From the NCBI GenBank assembly GCA_024693845.1, contig JAILKJ010000085.1, positions 1-38,072 on the forward strand: a DNA stretch of 38,072 bases, in the 5' to 3' direction. The notes below the pieces were generated by a model. That model searched no databases and had not been told where the DNA came from. It saw only the letters and a program-made list of their open reading frames with translations. The position numbers and the translations under genes are program-made. Positions 32,465 to 38,072 of the stretch are shown piece by piece (within the stretch, counting starts at the first letter, position 1; the number at the start of each line of letters is the position of its first letter). The stretch comes from Lachnospiraceae bacterium (GTDB taxonomy: Bacteria; Bacillota; Clostridia; Lachnospirales; Lachnospiraceae).

Positions 32465-33631
32465 TTACTTTTTCTTCTTATTGGACAGAACATCAAAGAC
32501 GATGGCTACCAGTACGACGATACCTTTTACTACCTTCTGGTAGTTAGCCTCCATACCCATGATACTCATACCCATGTTGATGACACCCATGAGAAGGGCA
32601 CCGATTACGATACCGAATACATTTCCTTCACCGCCGTATGCGGAAGCGCCGCCGATGAAGCAGGCTGCGATGGCGTCCATCTCATAGCCCTGACCGAAGG
32701 TAGGCTGTGCCTGGGTGGCACGGGCGATGGTAAGGATACCTGCCAGACCTGCCATGAGGCCCATATTTACGTAAGCGAAGAAATAAACCTTTCTGGAGTC
32801 GATACCGGAAAGCGTGGTAGCCTTCTCGTTACCGCCTACTGCGTAGAGATAACGACCCATGGTGGTGTTACCGGTGATGTAAGCATATGCTAACAATACG
32901 AGTCCGATCCAGATCAGGGAAGTAGGAATACCCTTATACTGTGCCAGCTTGAAGAAGAACCAGATCACTGCTGCGCAGATACATACCGCTTTCACCAGCA
33001 CGCCTACAATAGGTTCTACATCATATCCTTTGGCCTTAGCCGAGATACGGTTCTTGAAAACCATGATCACGTAGATGGCTGCCAGGATGATACCTACCAG
33101 AAGGCAGGTGACGTTTAAGTTTGCCCCGTGGAAGAAATCGGGGATATAGCAGTCAGCACCGCCACCGAACACGTTCAGGAAGGTGGTGTTGCGGATACCT
33201 ACCGCAAAACCCTGCAATACTACGTTTGCCAGTCCGCGGAAGGCATACATGCCTGCCAGGGTTGCAATGAAGGGCGGAACCTTGATATAGGCGATCCAGA
33301 AGCCCTGCCATGCTCCAACCAAAAGACCTCCGATGAGCATAACGGCAACTGCCAGCCATACATTGATGTTCTTGTCCATCATCACGGCACCGATACCGCC
33401 GACGAAGCAGATAACGGAACCTACCGCCAGATCGATGTTACCACCGGTCAGGATACAGAGCAGCATACCGGCTGCCAGTACGAACACATAAGCGTTCTGT
33501 GAAATCAGGTTGTTTACGTTCTGGGGAAGCAGAATACTTCCGCCGGTCTTAACCTGGAAAAAGATGACTATGGCGATGAGTGCGATCACCATCGTATATT
33601 TCTTTAATACATCCGCTACTTTCAGATTCAT
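32465..33631 (-). CDS. mmsB: Multiple-monosaccharide ABC transporter permease, first copy
   Basis: A 388-residue permease of the same family, with about 10-11 membrane helices. It starts [20 protein letters not shown], typical of MmsB, and contains [16 protein letters not shown] near residue 57. Its ATG overlaps the ATPase stop codon as ATGA, so translation is coupled. The ATPase contact region is likely the [20 protein letters not shown] segment. The second copy follows immediately. Expected substrates are pentoses and hexoses such as xylose, arabinose, glucose or galactose, by family only. Confidence 0.94.
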   Translation of the reverse strand: MNLKVADVLKKYTMVIALIAIVIFFQVKTGGSILLPQNVNNLISQNAYVFVLAAGMLLCILTGGNIDLAVGSVICFVGGIGAVMMDKNINVWLAVAVMLIGGLLVGAWQGFWIAYIKVPPFIATLAGMYAFRGLANVVLQGFAVGIRNTTFLNVFGGGADCYIPDFFHGANLNVTCLLVGIILAAIYVIMVFKNRISAKAKGYDVEPIVGVLVKAVCICAAVIWFFFKLAQYKGIPTSLIWIGLVLLAYAYITGNTTMGRYLYAVGGNEKATTLSGIDSRKVYFFAYVNMGLMAGLAGILTIARATQAQPTFGQGYEMDAIAACFIGGASAYGGEGNVFGIVIGALLMGVINMGMSIMGMEANYQKVVKGIVVLVAIVFDVLSNKKKK

Positions 33632-35175
33632 CCTGCTTCACCTCCTCCTGTTGACTGCAGGATACATGCCATGATGTTCTCCTGGGTTGCTTCCTCGGCC
33701 TTCATTTCGCCGACGAACTTGCCCTCGTTCATGATGTAGATCCTGTCGCTCATACCGATAACTTCCGGAAGCTCGGAGGATATCATTACCACGGACTTGC
33801 CTTCCTTTGCAAGATCATTGATGATACAGTAGATCTCGTACTTGGCACCTACGTCGATACCTCTGGTAGGCTCATCAAGGATCAGAATGTCAGGACTGGT
33901 GAACATCCACTTGGCAAGCAGCACCTTCTGCTGGTTACCACCGGAAAGATTGCCCACATTCTGCTCCACGGAAGGAGTCTTGGTCTTAAGTTTATCCTTA
34001 TATTCCACGGCGATCTGATATTCCTTGTCGGCATCGATCACACCGTTATTGGATACGCCCTTCATGTTGGCAAGAGAGGTGTTGACACGGATGGGATTGG
34101 AAAGCACCAGTCCGTTGCCCTTTCGATCCTCGGTTACGTAAGCAAGCTTTGCATCGATGGCTTCTCTCGGGTTCTTGAGGTTAACCTCCTGACCCTTGAT
34201 GCTCAGCGTACCCGTGATATCGGATCCGTAGGATTTACCGAAGATACTCATGGCCAGCTCGGTACGTCCGGCACCCATGAGTCCGTAGATACCTACAACC
34301 TCACCCTGTCTTACGTTGAAGTTGACACCGTCAACCACCTTACGCTCTGCGTAGAGCGGATGGAATACGGTCCAGTCTTTAACTTCCATATTTACATCGC
34401 CGATCTTCACATCGCTTCTCTTCGGGAAACGATCGGTGATCTCACGACCTACCATTCCTTTGATGATACGATCCTCGTCGATCTCCATGGTATGGCAGTC
34501 CATGGTCTCCACTGTGGAGCCGTCACGGACAACCGTGATCTTATCGGCTACATACACTACCTCGTTGAGCTTGTGGGTAATGATGATCATGGTCATTCCC
34601 TGCTTCTTGAACTCAAGCATCAGATCAAGGAGTGCTCTCGAATCGGTCTCGTTCAGCGATGAGGTAGGCTCATCGAGGATCAACAGCTTTGCATGTTTTG
34701 CAAGTGCCTTTGCGATCTCGACCAGCTGCTGCTTACCGGTACCGATATCCTTTATCAGAACTCTCGATGATTCGGACAGGCCTACCATTTTAAGGTATTT
34801 ATCCGCCTCACCGTAGGTTTCATTCCAATTAATTGCGTTCTTGCGTCCGCGCTCGTTGCCCAGGAACATATTCTCTCCGATGGACATCTGCGGAACCAGG
34901 GCCAGCTCCTGATGAATGATAACGATTCCTTTTTTCTCGGAATCCTTGATCGTCTGAAACTGACAAACTTCCCCGTCGTAAACAATGTCGCCTTCATAGG
35001 TTCCGTAAGGGTAAATACCTGAAAGAACGTTCATCAGTGTGGATTTACCGGCTCCGTTCTCGCCTACCAGCGCATGAATTTCGCCCTCTTCCACCTGCAG
35101 GTTCACATTGTCCAGAGCCTTAACACCCGGGAAGGTCTTCGTGATATTTTTCATTTCAAGTAGGATCTTTGACAA
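33628..35175 (-). CDS. mmsA: Multiple-monosaccharide ABC transporter ATP-binding protein
   Basis: A 515-residue protein with two fused ATPase domains that power sugar import. Domain 1 has Walker [13 protein letters not shown]; domain 2 has the degenerate [11 protein letters not shown] typical of the family, with signature [14 protein letters not shown] and Walker [16 protein letters not shown] chose TTG at 35175: it gives [21 protein letters not shown], the normal family start, with GGGAGGG seven bases upstream. An ATG at 35190 is in frame but forms part of the ribosome site. It is separated from the binding-protein gene by about 145 bases with a hairpin, and overlaps the first permease by four bases. 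Confidence 0.94.
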   Translation of the reverse strand: MSKILLEMKNITKTFPGVKALDNVNLQVEEGEIHALVGENGAGKSTLMNVLSGIYPYGTYEGDIVYDGEVCQFQTIKDSEKKGIVIIHQELALVPQMSIGENMFLGNERGRKNAINWNETYGEADKYLKMVGLSESSRVLIKDIGTGKQQLVEIAKALAKHAKLLILDEPTSSLNETDSRALLDLMLEFKKQGMTMIIITHKLNEVVYVADKITVVRDGSTVETMDCHTMEIDEDRIIKGMVGREITDRFPKRSDVKIGDVNMEVKDWTVFHPLYAERKVVDGVNFNVRQGEVVGIYGLMGAGRTELAMSIFGKSYGSDITGTLSIKGQEVNLKNPREAIDAKLAYVTEDRKGNGLVLSNPIRVNTSLANMKGVSNNGVIDADKEYQIAVEYKDKLKTKTPSVEQNVGNLSGGNQQKVLLAKWMFTSPDILILDEPTRGIDVGAKYEIYCIINDLAKEGKSVVMISSELPEVIGMSDRIYIMNEGKFVGEMKAEEATQENIMACILQSTGGGEAG

Positions 35176-35181
35176 AAATAT

Positions 35182-35188
35182 CCCTCCC
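35182..35188 (-). promoter_or_regulatory. Ribosome binding site that fixes the TTG start of mmsA
   Basis: Minus strand GGGAGGG seven bases before TTG 35175. The in-frame ATG at 35190-35188 overlaps its first G, and only an incomplete purine-rich stretch precedes that ATG, so TTG is the better start. Confidence 0.65.
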
Positions 35189-35249
35189 ATCTTCTAGTCT
35201 TGCTACTCGTATTCTTCGTCATGGATTCTTAAATCATTTTTTCTTGAGA

Positions 35250-35294
35250 AAAGTCATTTCGACTTTCAAACAGGCGGGCACGTAACCCGCCTGT
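35250..35294 (-). terminator. Tandem hairpins between chvE and mmsA
   Basis: ACAGGCGGG (35270-35278) pairs with CCCGCCTGT (35286-35294), a perfect 9-base stem with a seven-base loop. Just downstream in the transcript AAAGTC/GACTTT (35250-35255/35261-35266) forms a second, weaker stem followed by TTCTC. No long T-run follows the first, so partial termination or stabilisation of the upstream chvE mRNA is more likely than complete stop. Confidence 0.65.
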
Positions 35295-35320
35295 CTGAGT
35301 AAATGTTTGTTTCTTTTTAA

Positions 35321-36508
35321 TTATTTCAGCTGATCCTCGGTGTAGTAACCGGAGTCGATGAGGATCTCTTTGTAGTTGTTAGCATCTGCGAATACAGGCT
35401 CGCAAAGGAAAGAAGGAACCGTGATCACGTTGTTGTTGTAGGTCTCGGTATCGTTAACATCTACAGTCTGGTTGCTGAGGATCTGGCCTACCATCTTTAC
35501 AACCTGGCTTGCAAGAGTACGGGTATCCTTGAATACGGACATGGACTGCTTTCCAGCGATCATGTTCTTGGTATTTTTAATATAACAGTCCTGACTGGTG
35601 ATGATAGGATAGTTGCCGTTGTAGTTAGCTGCCAGAGCGTTTTCTACACCAAGAGCGGTGGAGTCGTTGGAGCAAAGCCATACGTCAACATTGGTACCAT
35701 CTGCATAGTAGGAAGAAAGGATGTTCTCTGCTCTGGACTGAGCGGTCTCAGTTGCCCAGGTAGGAGTTGCAACTTCTTCGAAGGTCTTCTGACCGGAAAC
35801 TACGTTGAGCTTGCCGTTCTCGATGTAGGGCTTAAGAACGTCGTAAGCACCGTTGAAGAAGAAACCTGCGTTGTTGTCACCGGGATCACCTGCGGTAAAC
35901 TCGATGTTGAAGGGACCTTCTGCGTTGTCAAGATCAAGAGCGTCTTTTACGTAGTTACCCTGAACGGTACCAACCTTGTAGTTATCGAAGGTTGCATAGT
36001 AGGAAACTGCATCGGAGTCCATCAGCAGACGGTCATAAGCGATAACCGGGATGCCTGCATCCTTTGCCATTCCAAGAGCCTCACCAAGGGAAGAACCCTC
36101 GATAGCTGCGATAACCAGTACGTTGCATCCGCCGGAGATCATGTTCTCAACCTGAGAAAGCTGAGTCTGAACGTCGTTGGAAGCATACTGAAGATCAACT
36201 TCGTAACCAGCAGCCTTCAGCTCGCTCTCCATGTTAGCGCCGTCCTGATTCCATCTCTGGAGATCCTTGGTAGGCATCGAAACGCCAACCTTCTGTCCGC
36301 CGCCTGCTGCCGGAGCCTCTGCCTCGGTGTCAGCTTCTGCTGCGGGTGCCTCTGCCTCAGTGTCAGCTTCTGCTGCGGGTGCCTCTGCCTCAGTGTCAGC
36401 AGCTGCAGGTGCATCGGTGGAAGCAGTTCCAGCTGCGCCGCCGCATCCTGCTAACAGAGATGCTACCATTGCTACACTCAAAAGTGCGCTGATAATTTTC
36501 TTTTTCAT
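35321..36508 (-). CDS. chvE: ChvE-like multiple-monosaccharide-binding lipoprotein
   Basis: The extracellular sugar-capture subunit of the transporter. The 395-residue precursor has a lipoprotein signal (lipobox LLAGC near residue 22), an Ala/Glu/Thr linker at about residues 28-70 made from 11-residue repeats, and a type I periplasmic-binding fold (GVSMPTKDLQRWNQDGANM; VIAAIEGSSLGEAL; IPVIAYDRLLMDS). The opening GVSMPTKDLQRW and the IAYDRL phrase are typical of ChvE/XylF. It has GGGAGG seven bases before ATG. It is first of the four transport genes, with its own promoter. Hairpins after it may explain higher expression than the membrane subunits. The exact sugar is unknown. Confidence 0.94.
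   Translation of the reverse strand: MKKKIISALLSVAMVASLLAGCGGAAGTASTDAPAAADTEAEAPAAEADTEAEAPAAEADTEAEAPAAGGGQKVGVSMPTKDLQRWNQDGANMESELKAAGYEVDLQYASNDVQTQLSQVENMISGGCNVLVIAAIEGSSLGEALGMAKDAGIPVIAYDRLLMDSDAVSYYATFDNYKVGTVQGNYVKDALDLDNAEGPFNIEFTAGDPGDNNAGFFFNGAYDVLKPYIENGKLNVVSGQKTFEEVATPTWATETAQSRAENILSSYYADGTNVDVWLCSNDSTALGVENALAANYNGNYPIITSQDCYIKNTKNMIAGKQSMSVFKDTRTLASQVVKMVGQILSNQTVDVNDTETYNNNVITVPSFLCEPVFADANNYKEILIDSGYYTEDQLK
36315..36410 (-). repeat. chvE: 33-bp tandem repeat in the chvE linker
   Basis: Two full 33-base units (36315-36347, 36348-36380) differ at only one base (CGG against CAG), followed by a 30-base third unit with several changes (36381-36410). Each full unit encodes 11 residues rich in Ala, Glu, Thr and Asp. 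The reading frame is kept, so copy-number change would alter linker length only. Confidence 0.85.
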
Positions 36509-36554
36509 TCTAAAACCTCCCTTTTGGTTTTGAAAAATTATTTACTACACTGCC

Positions 36555-36583
36555 ACTATAACACCCAAAAATGTAAGTGAAAA
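36555..36583 (-). promoter_or_regulatory. Probable promoter of chvE
   Basis: Minus strand: -10 TATAGT (36555-36560), 17-base spacer, -35 TTTTCA (36578-36583), the latter a weak match that would suit an activator. It lies about 47 bases upstream of the chvE start codon. Confidence 0.5.
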
Positions 36584-36587
36584 TAGG

Positions 36588-36624
36588 AGATATTTCGAAA
36601 TGCGATGGACATTTCCCAATATCT
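36588..36624. promoter_or_regulatory. Possible operator upstream of chvE promoter
   Basis: ATTTCGAAAT (36592-36601) is a perfect 10-base palindrome just upstream of the weak -35. It is nested in a wider inverted repeat AGATATT (36588-36594) and AATATCT (36618-36624). Position and weak -35 fit an activator site, perhaps for the AraC-type regulator at the end of the window. This is inference. Confidence 0.4.
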
Positions 36625-36642
36625 TGTGTAGCAGAACATAAA

Positions 36643-36675
36643 AAATAGCACATTTTTTGTAAAAATGTGCTATTT
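36643..36675 (-). terminator. Terminator after the second sugar-binding lipoprotein gene
   Basis: A 15-base perfect stem (36643-36657 with 36661-36675) with a three-base loop, containing TAGCACA/TGTGCTA. On the minus strand a TTTTTT tail follows. It separates the regulator/lipoprotein transcript from the chvE operon. Confidence 0.88.
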
Positions 36676-36705
36676 CGCAAGATTGTACTATTGACTTTGG
36701 TGTTT

Positions 36706-37770
36706 TCAGCCCTTATTGTGCTCGGGCACATAGAGATAAACATCCTCTTCCAGGTGGAATCCGGCACTGATAATGGTGCTGTCCATGTTCTCCTTATTGA
36801 CAGCCACGGGATCCAGTACAACGTAGGGAATATCGTAGGTTCCGTCGTTGATGGTCTCGGTCACATCGTCGATCTGTTCGCCCTTTGCCATCCTGCAGGC
36901 GTAGCCGGCTGCGGTCTTTGCCATGTTTTCCACCGGCTTATATACCGTCATGACCTGGGTCCCCTGTACGATCCTCTGACAGGCCTCCAGATCCGCATCC
37001 TGTCCCACAATCCTGATTTTCCCCGCCATTCTCAGCTCTGCAAGGCTCCTGGAGACCGCCGTGGCGATATTGTCGTTTCCGCACATGATGCCGTCCACCT
37101 CGTCCAGCATCTGTTTATGGCTGTTGATGTAATCGGCTGCTTCCTCAGGCTTCCAGCCTGCACAGTTGACCTCATCCGCGATGTGGATACCTTTTTCTTC
37201 CATCACGTCCCTAAAGCCCTTGCTCAGCAGCAGCACGTTATTATCCTCCACGGGGCCGTTGAGCATCAACACCTGGTTATGCTCCAGCTTCTGCTGTGAG
37301 ATAGCCTCTCCCATGAGCCTTCCCACCTTTTCCGTATCAAAGGATACATATAAGGAAGCATTTCCGTTCCGGATCATGCGGTCATAGGCGATGACCGGAA
37401 TGCCTGCACTTTTGGCTTCCTCCATCACATCCGAAAGAGCATCGGCATCGATACTGATGACCACCAGCACATCCACGGGTTTCTTGATCAGATAACGGAT
37501 CTGGGAGATCTGGGTCTCCACATCACCGTTGGCATTCTGTACATTGACGCTGACTCCCTGCTCCCTGGCGCTGTCCACAAAAAAGTCCCTGTCGGTCTGC
37601 CATCTTTCTATTAAGAAGGAATCAAAGCTCATGCCGATCAGCGGTTCCTTTTCCTCGCCGTCCACCTCTTCACTCTGGGTCTCTCCCCCGCTGGTGCATC
37701 CTGTCAGAAACAGCAGGCAGAGAGCCGTTAAAAGCAAAGGCAGTAATCTCTTTTTTCTTTTCTTATCCAT
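36706..37770 (-). CDS. Second sugar-binding lipoprotein linked to the regulator gene
   Basis: A 354-residue type I periplasmic-binding protein with a lipoprotein signal (lipobox FLTGC near residue 22). The fold resembles ChvE/RbsB: IGMSFDSFLIERWQTDRDFF, ISQIRYLIKKPVDVLVVI and IPVIAYDRMIRNG, cited in parts, and IVGQDADLEACQRIVQGTQ at the hinge. It is a diverged paralogue of the neighbouring chvE product. I chose ATG 37770, with GGAGAGGGG upstream; an in-frame ATG at 37857 would lie inside the regulator. It overlaps the regulator stop by 8 bases and ends at its own terminator rather than joining the transport operon. This suggests a sensory role, presenting sugar to a histidine kinase, but a transport role is possible. 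Confidence 0.9.
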   Translation of the reverse strand: MDKKRKKRLLPLLLTALCLLFLTGCTSGGETQSEEVDGEEKEPLIGMSFDSFLIERWQTDRDFFVDSAREQGVSVNVQNANGDVETQISQIRYLIKKPVDVLVVISIDADALSDVMEEAKSAGIPVIAYDRMIRNGNASLYVSFDTEKVGRLMGEAISQQKLEHNQVLMLNGPVEDNNVLLLSKGFRDVMEEKGIHIADEVNCAGWKPEEAADYINSHKQMLDEVDGIMCGNDNIATAVSRSLAELRMAGKIRIVGQDADLEACQRIVQGTQVMTVYKPVENMAKTAAGYACRMAKGEQIDDVTETINDGTYDIPYVVLDPVAVNKENMDSTIISAGFHLEEDVYLYVPEHNKG

Positions 37771-38072
37771 GATTCCCCTCTCCCATCTCTTTGTAGTCCG
37801 TGGGTGAAACACCCACATTCTTTTTGAAGATCCTGGAAAAATAGTTAGGGTCCGCATACCCCACCTGCTGACAGATCTCTTTCATCGTAAGCTCCGAGGC
37901 CTGGATCAGCTCCTTTGCCTTTTCGATACGAAGATGTGTCAGGTACTCTATGAGGTCTCCCCCGTAGCATCCTTGAAGAGCTTACTGAAATAGTACGGGC
38001 TGATATCCACGATCCGCGACACCTCGTCTAAAGAGATATCACTGGCATAGCTTTCATCGATGAACTGCTTGG
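37763..38072 (-). pseudogene. AraC-type regulator, C-terminal part, frameshifted and cut by window edge
   Basis: The two helix-turn-helix motifs of an AraC DNA-binding domain are visible on the minus strand but in two frames. The first part reads KQFIDESYASDISLDEVSRI and then SPYYFSKLFKDATG, ending at a TAG at 37948-37950. One frame over, the second part reads IEYLTHLRIEKAKELI, then VGYADPNYFSRIFKKNVGVSP and stops at 37763. A single missing base near 37957-37963 (a run of five C on the plus strand) explains the break. The rest of the gene, probably a response-regulator receiver domain as in YesN, lies outside. Because the downstream frame is fully conserved, a sequencing error or a very recent mutation is likely. 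Confidence 0.85.

Noticed and set aside
1-38072. CRISPR array, prophage or insertion sequence
   Set aside because: No regularly spaced repeats, transposase, integrase or phage genes were found. The only tandem repeat is the coding 33-base repeat in chvE.

Overview
This window looks like chromosome from an anaerobic, fibre-associated Clostridia species, most likely a member of the Lachnospiraceae. The evidence is the gene content: a lipid-anchored GH10 xylanase, a ChvE/MmsA/MmsB multiple-monosaccharide ABC transporter preceded by an AraC-type regulator and an extra sugar-binding lipoprotein, several c-di-GMP enzymes, a VanZ-like protein and a moxR/DUF58/transglutaminase operon. GC is moderate, lipoprotein signals are Gram-positive in style, and Shine-Dalgarno sites are strong. 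I see no phage, insertion sequence, integrase or CRISPR array. Coding density is high and no gene-free stretch exceeds about 220 bases.

Layout. 1-200: two tRNA genes (a cut-off Met and a Val) on the minus strand with their own sigma-A promoter. 208-5394: argS, a divergent MATE transporter and aspS. 5613-8207: a secreted xylanase and tagD. 8270-10986: an ECF sigma factor gene followed by a membrane protein with a cytoplasmic head and a large extracellular beta-propeller, probably its anti-sigma factor. 11124-18596: a minus-strand operon of EAL phosphodiesterase, queH, HD-GYP protein and a soluble LacI-like/GGDEF protein. 18711-23115: divergent moxR, DUF58 and transglutaminase genes. 23148-25047: TetR regulator, a hypothetical gene and a VanZ-like gene. 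25060-31072: htpG with a perfect CIRCE operator, a parvulin-type lipoprotein, a 70-residue repeat protein and an 802-residue protein of unknown function. 31273-38072: sugar ABC transporter genes with two permease paralogues, then the second sugar-binding lipoprotein and the end of an AraC-type regulator that carries a frameshift.

How parts may work together. The xylanase would release xylo-oligosaccharides at the cell surface, and the ABC transporter could import monosaccharides from plant polymers. The second binding lipoprotein overlaps the regulator gene and may feed sugar occupancy to a sensor outside the window. In the c-di-GMP operon, one enzyme that probably makes the messenger and two that probably break it down are expressed together, and two of the three carry modules that look ligand- or carbohydrate-binding but are predicted to face the cytoplasm. 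HtpG sits beside a secreted foldase, which makes a small protein-folding neighbourhood.

The least explained items are the 802-residue protein (divergent internal duplication, no recognised domain), the 70-residue three-repeat protein, the sigma/beta-propeller pair, and the HD-GYP protein with two C-terminal beta-rich modules. All family assignments come from reading motifs by eye. No database search was run.
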